Below, one piece after another: positions 11,301 to 19,308 of a DNA stretch of 22,839 bases. The stretch comes from Priapulus caudatus (lineage: Eukaryota; Priapulida; Priapulimorpha; Priapulimorphida; Priapulidae). The position numbers and the translations under genes were made by a program. Location: assembly GCF_000485595.1 (NCBI RefSeq), contig NW_014578297.1, positions 1 through 22,839 of the forward strand, written 5' to 3'. The notes below the pieces were generated by a model. The model made no database searches and was not told where the DNA came from. It worked only from the letters and a program-made list of their open reading frames with translations. The stretch's first letter is position 1. Every line of letters begins with the position of its first letter.

Positions 11301-14300
11301 ACACTGCCTCGACCTAGAGACGCACAGGTGGAAGAAGCTCTCTGTAACGGTATGTATCACACAGAACTGCCACTGTATAGGTATCGCTGAGGGCTGTCAC
11401 TGTATGTATCACACAGAGCTGCCACTGTATAGGTATCGCTGAGGGCTGTCACTGTATGTATCACAGAGCTGCCACTGTATGCAGGGTGCGAAATTAACGC
11501 GAGTCCGGAGTCAAATACTCCCTGATTTGACATATATGCAGGAGTCCGTGTGACTCCCTGAAAATTCTGCTAGGCTAACTAGTTTGTTCCAGAGCACGGC
11601 CTCGCGGAATTGCCGTATTTTTTTAGCAGCAAATGTTCAAAGACAATTTGGCAGACGTGCAGCCGCATGAATCTTCAAAATAAGCACACGCGTTATTGTT
11701 AATATTTTAAGTTTTGAACTTGAGACTGCGGACTCCCTCATTTTGTTGCGGACTCCCTCTTTTTGAGGGCAGGGAGTCCATTGGACTCCCTTGTTCAAAA
11801 GTTAATTTCTACCCCTGTGTATGTATCGCTCAGAGGCTCAGGTGTACATTGCTCGATCTTCATTGTTCACTTGTAGCTTGTTCACCCACGACGTTTCTTG
11901 CACTTTTAGATTTACTTTAAGTTTTGCATCCATGTTTCGTGTTTTGAGTGTATGTTGTAGATACATGCTTCTGTGATTTCTGCCTCTACAGGGTACACCA
12001 GCTACATGGCGAGATTTTCACTCGGCTACTGGCATCGGCACCAGAATGTATATATTCGGTGGGCGTGGTGACAGCCTCGCACCTTACCACTCTACGCAGG
12101 AGGTGGGTGCTCCTGTTTTGGTTGCAGTGTGGTTGGTGGATTATAATAGATTTTTTTCAATTAGAAGAAGAAGATTGGTTGCATCGTGAAGGTTCTTGCT
12201 GCACGTTATAGTGTTTTACTCTGCAGCTCTGTCATGCAGGTTCTGTTGTTTTATTGTGCAGATATACTGCAACCGGATTCACTTCTTCGACACCGTATCG
12301 CTGACGTGGCATACGCCGTGCACGACCGGTGTGATACCGCGAGGCCGACGCAGTCACTCTGCCTGTATGTTGCATCCATCACCCGCTGTTTGCGAGCTGA
12401 GTGTGGTGAGAAAACTTCACCCCTCCATCTCCCTGCCGAGGCTTGCGCACTTCACATCCGTTCCTCAAACATCTGTTAAGTCAACTGTTAATCGTGACAG
12501 TTTGCCCCTTACTTTTTGTTCACATGTGGTGCTTTGTGATGCATGTGTACACCCTCTGTGTATGAATGTCTATCTGTGTGCACTAGACGAAGGTGTATAT
12601 CGTTCCCAGTAGATAAGATCACCTTATCTATTTTCAAGTATTTCTGTTATTAATTATGTATATGTGATTAAATTATTGGTATTTATTAAATTATATATAA
12701 TTAACTTATACACTTACCTAACTAGAAAGTGCACAATAGCTGTCCTTTTATTCCTCAAAATTTCATTGATCTATTCAGCAAATTAGTCAGGCCACCTATC
12801 TCTCTACCTCCAAGTTCTTGGCTTCCTTACTGCATATAGTATGTTTCAAACTATATGTTATATAATAACTTCATTAAATCATGCACCTTTTGCAAAAGTA
12901 AGAATGTGCTCATTTGTGTTTCATGCAATTAAGCATCTCAGAACGCTCACTGTTTTCAATATCACATGGTGTGCTCATGCTATCCTGTTTTTAGCAGGCT
13001 CTGTGATAGCCATGCACGTGTATATTTCTAGTCGTATACAAGGATAATCTGTTCGTCTTCGGAGGCTACAACAGTCTGACAGACCAACACTTCTCTGACA
13101 TGTACAAGTACGACCCGGGTATGTATCTGTTATCTTTATCCTGCTGATACCACAGCATCTGTAACATTATGATATATTGTATGAATCATGATTTGTTCTG
13201 TTGCATTCAGAAAATATAGGATTCCTATGGAGCTCAATTTCCCTACTTCACACTAGTTGCACACATTATTTTTGTTGATATTTTTCAACTGCAGGCAGTG
13301 CAGCTATAGACAGACAAAAGTATAGACATGCACTTAGGGACTATATTGTAATTCCTACTGCGTGCAGTATTTTCTTGTTGTTTGGCCATATTTTCTTGTT
13401 GTTTACCACCAATTGCTAGTATAAGTACAATCATGATACAGAGGAACAGGTTGTGATTGAGCTCTGAGCATTAGTTATGGATCCTTCCACACTAAAGCAG
13501 CATCGTTTCTCAATTTATATATATATATATAGCTGTTTGCGAGCTGAGTGTGGTGAGAAAACTTCACCCCTCCATCTCCCTGCCGAGGCTTGCGCACTTC
13601 ACATCCGTTCCTCAAACATCTGTTAAGTCAACTGTTAATCGTGACAGTTTGCCCCTTACGTTTTGTTCACATGTGGTGCTTTGTGATGCATGTGTACACC
13701 CTCTGTGTATGAATGTCTATCTGTATGCACTAGACGAAGGTGTATATCGTTCCCAGTAGATAAGATCACCTTATCTATTTTCAAGTATTTCTGTTATTAA
13801 TTATGTATATGTGATTAAATTATTGGTATTTATTAAATTATATATAATTAACTTGTACACTTACCTAACTAGAAAGTGCACAATAGCTGTCCTTTTATTC
13901 CTCAAAATTTCATTGATCTATTCAGCAAATTAGTCAGGCCACCTATCTCTCTACCTCCAAGTTCTTGGCTTCCTTACTGCATATAGTATGTTTCAAACTA
14001 TATGTTACATAATAACTGCATTAAATCATGCACCTTTTGCAAAAGTAAGAATGTGCTCATTTGTGTTTCATGCAATTAAGCATCTCAGAACGCTCACTGT
14101 TTTCAATATCACATGGTGTGCTCATGCTATCCTGTTTTTAGCAGGCTCTGTGATAGCCATGCACGTGTATATTTCTAGTCGTATACAAGGATAATCTGTT
14201 CGTCTTCGGAGGCTACAACAGTCTGACAGACCAACACTTCTCTGACATGTACAAGTACGACCCGGGTATGTATCTGTTATCTTTATCCTGCTGATACCAC

Positions 14301-16826
14301 AGCATCTGTAACATTATGATATATTGTATGAATCATGATTTGTTCTGTTGCATTCAGAAAATATAGGATTCCTATGGAGCTCAATTTCCCTACTTCACAC
14401 TAGTTGCACACATTATTTTTGTTGATATTTTTCAACTGCAGGCAGTGCAGTTATAGACAGACAAAAGTATAGACATGCATTTAGGGACTATATTGTAATT
14501 CCTACTGCGTGCAGTATTTTCTTGTTGTTTGGCCATATTTTCTTGTTGTTTACCACCAATTGCTAGTATAAGTACAATCATGATACAGAGGAACAGGTTG
14601 TGATTGAGCTCTGAGCATTAGTTATGGATCCTTCCACACTAAAGCAGCATCGTTTCTCAATTTATATATATATATATATATGAGCAATGGTAAATGAGTG
14701 ATAATTTCTAAAAATGATGCCACAGTGTATTTTTGGTATTACAATATAAGTTTAGCCTATGTATCCATCTTCAAAGAGATAGTATTGCTCTATTATTTAT
14801 AATGTAGGTTTTATTATGTTTATTATTGGTTACTTATCTTCATGATCTAATAGGTAATTGCACCCCCCCCCCCATAACTGCAAGCTACAGCCTTAGCCCG
14901 AATAGTTGCATCCATGTTATTGTTTGCAGAAAAAAGTCATTGGTCAAAAGTACGTGTGCATGGTTGTGGACCATGTCCCCGACGAAGACAGTGCTGCTGC
15001 CTGGTGGACGACAGAGTGTTCGTGTTTGGAGGCACGAGTCCTTGCACTGTCAAGAGTCAGTGTGTCGAATTTAATCTCATAGATCTTTCTGATCTCCACG
15101 TTTTGGACTTTTGTAAGTATACAGAACGTGTTGCATAAGCATGTAGTGTGATATTGTATTTATTATTATGCATAATATACAGGGCTTCTTCTGAGGGAAA
15201 ATTAGATAAAGGAGGTAATGGCCAGTTTGGGAAAAAAATGGATGATGGATTCAAATACAAGATGTATTGATATATTACTTAGGCCATCCTTAAAAAATTA
15301 TATGTTTGCTGTCCTCCGACCGACTCACGAAAATAGCCGCGACCCAAAAATTTTTTTTTTACATTTTGGTTTCTTCTTTTTTTTTTTACATTTTTCATGA
15401 AGAACTGAACTGACTGAAATGACTGAAACACAAAGCATGTGTGGCAAACATGAGGACAGACTTAAGATAACTATTATGCCTCACACAAAAAAAGACCTAC
15501 CTACCTACCCACTAAAAAAATCAAGGGTCGGGGGACAGCAAACATAGAATTTTTTAAGGATGGCTTTATCAGTACATACAGGAGCATTTTCACAACGGCG
15601 ATGTTAAATTTGACAACGGTGGTGCGCCACTGTGCCTCCTATGTATAAGAAACCCTGATATACCTATACCGTTAATTCGAAAATGTTGTATAGTATATGT
15701 TCCTGGTTTTATCTTATGTTCAGCATAATATTGTATTTCACCAAATATCCAGCACAGTACTGTATATTAATCACACTCTACCAGTGGTATTAGGGAGTGG
15801 GCGCCAGAGCTGTGTTTCTCACATACCCGTCTGCTATTTCATCACTGCTATTTCCGAAAGTAGCCCACTAAATAGCAGAGGATACAAAGGAAATGTAAAA
15901 CTATTACAATGTATTGAAGTAAGCAGGCAATGGATAGAGAGGATGTCATGATGGGAGGAAGATGAGGGAGGAAGGGATGAGTTGGGGAAGAAGAGCATTG
16001 GAGTAGAGGAGGTGGGGCGAAGAACACCAGTATGGGAGGTCTCAATTTTTGTCCTCTTTTTCCTTCATTTGTCTTCTCTCCTCCTCTCTTTTCTTGATCT
16101 CTGTCTTTTCTCCTCTCATCCTACTCTCTTTCTCCTTCTCTCTGCCCATCCGTCTTAACCTTCTTTCCCCTCTCACATTATATCTCTTCTTCATTCTTCT
16201 TCAATTCTTTCTCTGTGCAATAGCCCACTGCATGGTTTGTCTATTTTTTACTAGTGATATGTTAGAAGGTAACCTAGCAATATGGCTTCATTATTGTTGT
16301 TGCTGCTAGCAGATGCCAGTTATCTGGTAAATAGTGACTGATAGCATATATGAAAAGTTCAAGAAATGCAAGTTCTTGGTTCGCTAAAGTTCTGCGTCAT
16401 CATTCTGTTCAGTTAATTACGAACGTGTAAGTTTAGTGGATCTTTGTTTTAAATGCAGCCTTGTACCATCACACTTGCATACTGCACCTTGTTGAACGAA
16501 TATTACTGGTTTTTAGCACCAAGCCTGAAGACTTTGTGTATGGTGAATGCCGTCCGTCTAAATCTGGATAGGACCTACCTGCCTTCTGATATTAGGTGTG
16601 TAAAGTTTGATGCATTCAACTGTTGGCTCTCATGTGGACCATGAGTAGCATCATCTAGTAGCAGAAAGTAAGCTTTTCTGAAACGCGAAAGTGTCACCAA
16701 AATTTTGCTATCTGATGCCAATAATATGTCTCCCTGACTTGCACCCTATATTATTTTTGTAGGTGGGAGATAACAGCAATGACATCAAACAGTAACATCA
16801 GCAGATCCCTCACGACTTCAGGCTGA
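8155..16826 (+). CDS. KLHDC3: KLHDC3, kelch-repeat substrate receptor of CUL2 ubiquitin ligase (10 exons)
   Basis: Joining exons 8155-8305, 8658-8831, 10179-10223, 11207-11349, 11992-12102, 12262-12364, 13032-13118, 14930-15112, 16517-16595 and 16763-16826 gives 1140 nt, 379 residues plus stop. This is close to the 382 of human KLHDC3, with co-linear similarity throughout. Every junction keeps frame and uses GT-AG. Kelch signatures in order: FGGYC, WGGRND, FGGYEE, FGGRGD, FGGYNS, FGGTSP, as expected for a six-bladed propeller, plus the family's GPCPRRRQCCC segment. The C-terminus carries a BC box (SLKTLCMVNA, residues 335-344) for elongin C and a cullin-2 box (LPSDIRWEI, 354-362). Known role: CRL2-KLHDC3 recognises C-terminal glycine degrons and sends such proteins for ubiquitination. 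Start is fixed by the upstream in-frame stop. Exon 7 is present twice (second copy 14179-14265); including both would give 408 residues. Confidence 0.96.
8367..8487 (+). repeat. Polypurine tract in intron 1
   Basis: About 120 bases composed almost entirely of A and G (GGAAGGGA, AGAGAG, AGGGGG words) between exons 1 and 2. No gene. Confidence 0.8.
8658..8831 (+). CDS. KLHDC3: KLHDC3 exon 2
   Basis: Acceptor CTTGCAG ends at 8657 and donor GTATGT starts at 8832. Encodes SYRWVLL, then the second kelch repeat YGHTAVAYNNCAYIWGGRND and CNVLYCYNP. It enters and leaves in phase 1. Confidence 0.95.
9422..10028. mobile_element. 600-bp foldback MITE with TTAA flanks, in intron 2
   Basis: TTAA lies at both ends (9422-9425 and 10025-10028). 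Inside it, AGGGATACTAGACTCTAGG on the left pairs with the reverse complement of the right end (AGGGATCCTTTACTCTAGG). Inverted similarity continues inward: CGACCGTGCTGCCACT pairs with the complement of AGTGGCACCACCGTCG, and ACAGACCGAGGGC (9638-9650) with GCCCTCGGTCTGT (9802-9814). No open frame. TTAA duplication suggests mobilisation by a piggyBac-like or Kolobok-type transposase. It accounts for nearly half of intron 2. Confidence 0.85.
10179..10223 (+). CDS. KLHDC3: KLHDC3 exon 3 (45 nt)
   Basis: Acceptor ACTTATAG ends at 10178; donor GTAAGC follows 10223. Encodes EKRWTRLKTSGQIP, matching the HKWFTPRVSGTVP segment of human KLHDC3. It is short and phase 1-1, and would be missed by open-frame searches. 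Confidence 0.93.
10224..11206 (+). other. KLHDC3 intron 3, no embedded gene seen
   Basis: Ordinary AT-rich intron of 983 bases with a C-run near 10518-10526 and an acceptor GTGCAG at its end. A 65-codon open frame at 10914-11111 has no family resemblance. Confidence 0.6.
11207..11349 (+). CDS. KLHDC3: KLHDC3 exon 4
   Basis: Encodes ERDGHSACRIGHKMYVFGGY, then EEVLDKFSRDVHCLDLETHR and WKKLSVT (third kelch repeat). It starts in phase 1 and ends on a whole codon. The donor GTATGT at 11350 is also the first base of a 52-bp tandem repeat, so copies of this donor recur downstream. Confidence 0.95.
11351..11481 (+). repeat. 52-bp tandem repeat at the exon 4 donor
   Basis: TATGTATCAC recurs at 11351 and 11403 (period 52), with a third partial copy from 11455. 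Units contain CAGAGCTGCCACTGTATAGG and GTATCGCTGAGGGCTGTCAC. The array is cut at 11481 by the transposon-like element at 11482. A GTATGT identical to the real donor occurs at 11402. Confidence 0.85.
11482..11817 (+). mobile_element. 336-bp non-autonomous DNA transposon with GGACTCCCT motif repeats
   Basis: The left end CAGGGTGCGAAATTAAC pairs with the complement of the right end (CAGGGGTAGAAATTAAC). It is flanked by TGTATG at 11476-11481 and 11818-11823, a possible 6-bp target duplication. The interior carries many copies of GGACTCCCT: two direct copies 20 bp apart near 11728-11758, a palindromic pair around 11771-11791 (AGGGAGTCC-ATT-GGACTCCCT), and others in the left half. There is a 68-codon open frame inside with no recognisable product. 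It sits in intron 4 of KLHDC3, inserted in the 52-bp repeat array. The CAGGG tip is hAT-like, but hAT duplications are 8 bp. Confidence 0.75.
11992..12102 (+). CDS. KLHDC3: KLHDC3 exon 5
   Basis: Acceptor CTCTACAG ends at 11991; donor GTGGGT begins at 12103. Encodes GTPATWRDFHSATGIGTRMY and IFGGRGDSLAPYHSTQE, the fourth kelch repeat, in phase 0-0. It matches the WRDFHSATMLGSHMYVFGGR region of the human protein. Confidence 0.95.
12262..12364 (+). CDS. KLHDC3: KLHDC3 exon 6
   Basis: Acceptor TTGTGCAG, donor GTATGT at 12365. Encodes IYCNRIHFFDTVSLTWHTPC followed by TTGVIPRGRRSHSA. The RRSHSA motif is conserved across KLHDC2/3. It ends in phase 1. The 1147-bp duplication begins only 20 bases after this exon. 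Confidence 0.95.
12385..13531 (+). repeat. 1147-bp tandem duplication, copy 1
   Basis: Runs from within intron 6, through exon 7, to a TA tract in intron 7. It is repeated immediately at 13532. By eye there are about seven substitutions between the copies, all intronic, plus a difference in TA-tract length. An inverted GATA pair (TAGATAAG/CTTATCTA, 12610-12630) is included in both copies. Confidence 0.95.
13032..13118 (+). CDS. KLHDC3: KLHDC3 exon 7, copy A
   Basis: Acceptor TTTCTAG ends at 13031 and donor GTATGT starts at 13119. Encodes VYKDNLFVFGGYNSLTDQHF then SDMYKYDP, the fifth kelch repeat core. It is 87 nt with phase 1 on both sides, so it can be skipped, used or doubled without frameshift. 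Confidence 0.92.
13532..14678 (+). repeat. 1147-bp tandem duplication, copy 2
   Basis: Direct continuation of copy 1 with constant offset 1147. The end lies within a longer TA tract (about 14663-14681), so the exact breakpoint is uncertain by several bases. It includes a full second exon 7 with its acceptor and donor. Confidence 0.95.
14179..14265 (+). CDS. KLHDC3: KLHDC3 exon 7, copy B (duplicate exon)
   Basis: Identical over all 87 nt to copy A, with identical acceptor (TTTCTAG) and donor (GTATGT). Either copy alone gives the normal protein. If both were spliced in, 29 residues would be added after DP, the residue at the 7A-7B junction becoming Val (G+TC) where the 6-7 junction gives Phe (T+TC). 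An extra partial blade would probably disturb the propeller. Could be a real duplicate exon or an allelic or assembly artefact. Confidence 0.6.
14930..15112 (+). CDS. KLHDC3: KLHDC3 exon 8
   Basis: Acceptor TGTTTGCAG; donor GTAAGT. Encodes KSHWSKVRVHGCGPCPRRRQ and CCCLVDDRVFVFGGTSP (sixth kelch repeat), then CVEFNLIDLSDLHVLDF. GPCPRRRQCCC is a hallmark of KLHDC3. Residues after FGGTSP (CTVKSQ) differ from the longer acidic loop of the human protein. Phase 1-1. Confidence 0.95.
15180..15657. mobile_element. Outer inverted-repeat element in intron 8 (CAGGG termini)
   Basis: CAGGGCTTCTT at 15180 pairs with AAGAAACCCTG ending at 15657. Weaker inverted similarity continues inward (GGAGGTAATGG against GGAGGCACAGTGG). 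ATATA flanks both ends (15175-15179, 15658-15662), but in AT-rich DNA this is weak evidence of a target duplication. It encloses the element at 15281-15565. Confidence 0.4.
15281..15565. mobile_element. 285-bp inverted-repeat element, related to 6734-7054
   Basis: The left arm AGGCCATCCTTAAAAAATT then TATGTTTGCTGTCCTCCGACC (15281-15320) is matched by the complement of the right arm (about 15526-15565). The interior has T-tracts and ACCTACCTACCTACC. TGTTTGC(T/C) followed by a pyrimidine-rich word and GACC, plus the AGGCC tip, recalls the element at 6734-7054, so both may belong to one family. Confidence 0.7.
15925..16215 (+). repeat. Opposed polypurine and polypyrimidine tracts in intron 8
   Basis: About 15925-16022 is almost purely purine (GGAAGATGAGGGAGGAAGG type). 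After some 20 mixed bases, 16043-16215 is almost purely pyrimidine (TCTTCTCTCCTCCTCTC type). The 86-codon open frame at 16049 and the minus-strand frame at 15848 are products of this bias. Confidence 0.75.
16517..16595 (+). CDS. KLHDC3: KLHDC3 exon 9 (BC box)
   Basis: Acceptor GGTTTTTAG; donor GTGTGT. Encodes SPSLKTLCMVNAVRLNLDRT then YLPSDIR, containing the elongin C-binding BC box SLKTLCMVNA and the start of the cullin-2 box. It ends in phase 2; exon 10 completes the Arg codon. Confidence 0.94.
16763..16826 (+). CDS. KLHDC3: KLHDC3 exon 10 (C-terminus and stop)
   Basis: Acceptor TTTTTGTAG ends at 16762. Encodes WEITAMTSNSNISRSLTTSG followed by TGA (16824-16826), matching the WELNAMTTNSNIS tail of human KLHDC3. 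It finishes the cullin-2 box. The last residue is Gly, as in the human protein. Confidence 0.94.
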
Positions 16827-17268
16827 GTTCTCTATGATTCATCACAAACACAGCGTGATACAGTAATATAATTTCTTGCATTATAGTCTTGTTCGCCCTA
16901 ACCTTTAGAATTGTAAAACCTAGCAACAGGGTTTTGATAACCTTACTGAGAGCTCATTGCTGTCGAAAAATACATTTCAAGTACTTTGTGCTGAGGTTGG
17001 TATCATTATCAGAGAAAGGATATTAGATAAGTGTATACACGTAATTTATAATAACAATTTCGAACTCGTGTCTGTTTTTTTTATTTCATGTAAGGTCTAG
17101 TGTAACGGTGAATCGCAATGATATTGAAAATTGTTCACATTTATTCCACACAATCTCTTTAGTACGTGTTATCAGATACAAATCAAGGCAGAAAGGTACC
17201 ACTTTGTATTCATGAAAATATCCCTACTCAATCAAATAACCTAAACGCATTATAGAATAATTGGCCAG
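16827..17268 (+). other. KLHDC3: Probable KLHDC3 3' UTR
   Basis: No open frame of interest. I did not find a canonical AATAAA close to the stop, so the transcript end cannot be placed; it may use a variant signal or extend further. Confidence 0.4.
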
Positions 17269-18030
17269 GTGCTAAGCTGTATCTGGCTGGCCCAGCATCT
17301 GTGCTACAGAGCAAGGCATACATGCCCTGCTGTCAGACGAGGGGCTTTTGAAAGACGATTTCTTTCAACGATAAACGAGCAGATAAAGAGACGTTTATCT
17401 CTTAACTACCATAGGCGAAGGAGCCTTGGAACGCCAAGGAAGTACACCCCTAGAGAAAAAATTAGGTTAGAGCTGTATAAACGCTGGAACTCTTCACTAA
17501 GTTTCTTCTGGCAACACCTGCGGCTGACCTAGTACCAGACACTTCGATTTACCTTTCCCCTGGATCACACTATAGTGAAGTTGAGAGGAATAGCCTGAAG
17601 ATAGACCTAGTCACGGTGTCTGTGCACATACTCAGGCACATCATGGAGAGGAGACTCAGTTATAAAGGTAGACACCACATAGACGTCATCAGTCATCAGG
17701 TTTAAGTCTCCAGTTCTACTGGCGTAGAACCAGACGCCAGGGGTTGATCTCAAACTGGGCAGCTACCTGTAAATAAGGTGCTGTACTGCCACTGGCTGTT
17801 TGTCTTGACTGATGGACGCAGGACAGACTCGGGGCTTTTTTAAATCTAACAATAGGTCATTGTCCCTGCACCAATCACTACCGCCGCCTCTTGAAGCAGT
17901 GAAGAAGTTTACCTACTCTGATTTCATGAAAGTTTATAAAAAATACATGGCTCTATTGTATTTACATAAACCTACTCACGCAACTCATTCTGGTGGAACA
18001 GTAGTAAAAGTTTTTGAAAAGCAAGTATGA
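17269..18030 (+). other. Coding-like stretch of unknown origin
   Basis: Three open frames follow one another in different frames on the plus strand: 17269-17532 (87 codons, very basic), 17481-17705 (74 sense codons with no Met at its start, containing SHYSEVERN and VHILRHIMERRL) and 17812-18030 (72 codons, containing KKFTYSDFMKVYKKYMALLY, with a donor-like GTATGA after AAGCAA near 18025). I recognise no family. They might be exons of a divergent gene, a decayed pseudogene, or chance. Confidence 0.2.
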
Positions 18031-18451
18031 GTTTGAGATTAATACAAAGATCCTAGCATTTGAGTTGTAAGCTTTTGCAGTCAAGTGTATTTGAAATGGG
18101 CACAATTTTCATGGTTTTCCAGTGGTACATTTCTTTTTATCTTTTTTTTCTGCTGATACACCTGCCTTTGCAGGTGGCAGTAACCTGAGGTGGCAGTACT
18201 TTTGCGTTTAGTACAAATCATGCTATTCGATCACTTTATTGCTGCAAGATCTTGATTTTGACGCGAAAACTGTAAAATGTCGGCAACATAATCATCTATG
18301 TACGCAATATTCCTTAAAACTGTACAGGTTGTGAAATTACCTTATTTTTCAGAGAAATATGCCAGTCTAAGCCTGTCACAGTATTCTTTTCTGAAAATAT
18401 GCATATTTAACCTTTACGCAGTGGCATAGCATGATGCTAGCCACGATTATA

Positions 18452-18484
<33 letters not shown>

Positions 18485-18520
18485 GCGATGGTGGTGGTGG
18501 TGGTGGTGATGATGATGATG
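18452..18520 (+). repeat. (GAT)n / (GGT)n microsatellite
   Basis: Runs of GAT units, then GGT units, then GAT units again. The next 100 bases or so are a decayed GATGAT-like continuation. Confidence 0.95.
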
Positions 18521-19232
18521 TCGGTTGTTGACAATGAAGATGATGACGGCAGCTATAGAGGACGAACAAGATAATGCGGATGATGATTGTGATGCTGACA
18601 CTCACAGTAGTCATAACAATGCCGGCAATGACAATGACGCTGACGGGAATGAAGGGCGATAAGTCAGTGCCATTGAAATGTCACCCTGTGACCATAGTCG
18701 ATTATACAAACATGGTCACATGCATTTATGCTTTCGTCGGCCTAGATTGAGATTAATGTATGCATAGGTTTTTGCTCTTGAAATATTTATGTGAATTGCA
18801 GTGCATGGTGACATGATTGTGTACATGGGCCGATTTATATAGTAGTCCGGTTTGCCTTGTACCAGTTTGAGCCTTGCTTAGTTTTTATACGCAATACGAC
18901 CGGAGCTAATACAAATACAGGCTGTGTTTGGAACTTTGGGTTTGGACAGATTGCAGGCACACTGATCATTCCAATAATAATCATTCCAATTCATAATTGC
19001 ACTACCGTGCCGAGATTCTAAGTAGAATTACCAGGTGAGATGGAGTACGAAAACATTAGGACTTTAGTACTTAGTAGTTTCAATTTGGTTACTATAATTT
19101 TATTATTGAAATGACCAAGGTGCCTGTTGCACAGTTTCGCAAAGAGGTGACAGTGCTTGAGATATTATTTTACTACTATTAAAAGTGGAAAACTGACATC
19201 GCAGTCGTAGGCAGTTGGAGATGCCGTGTTGA
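18521..19232. other. No gene seen
   Basis: Mixed-composition intergenic DNA without long open frames, RNA genes or transposon ends that I can recognise. Confidence 0.5.
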
Positions 19233-19308
19233 ATATATATATATTTGTACACGTATAAATATATATATATATATATGTATAATATATATATATATATATA
19301 TATATATT
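19233..19308. repeat. (TA)n microsatellite cluster
   Basis: Three TA runs separated by TTTGTACACGTATAA and GTATAA; a further shorter run lies at about 19511-19530. Confidence 0.95.

Noticed and set aside
12196-12612. 138-codon open frame over exon 6, and its partner at 13550-13759
   Set aside because: It reads the exon 6 frame only through the exon, then runs on past the donor GTATGT into intron 6; the partner is the duplicated intron sequence.
12841-14194. Two near-identical 68-codon open frames (12841-13047 and 13988-14194)
   Set aside because: Intronic sequence copied by the 1147-bp duplication; the frame ends just inside exon 7 and does not match the KLHDC3 frame.
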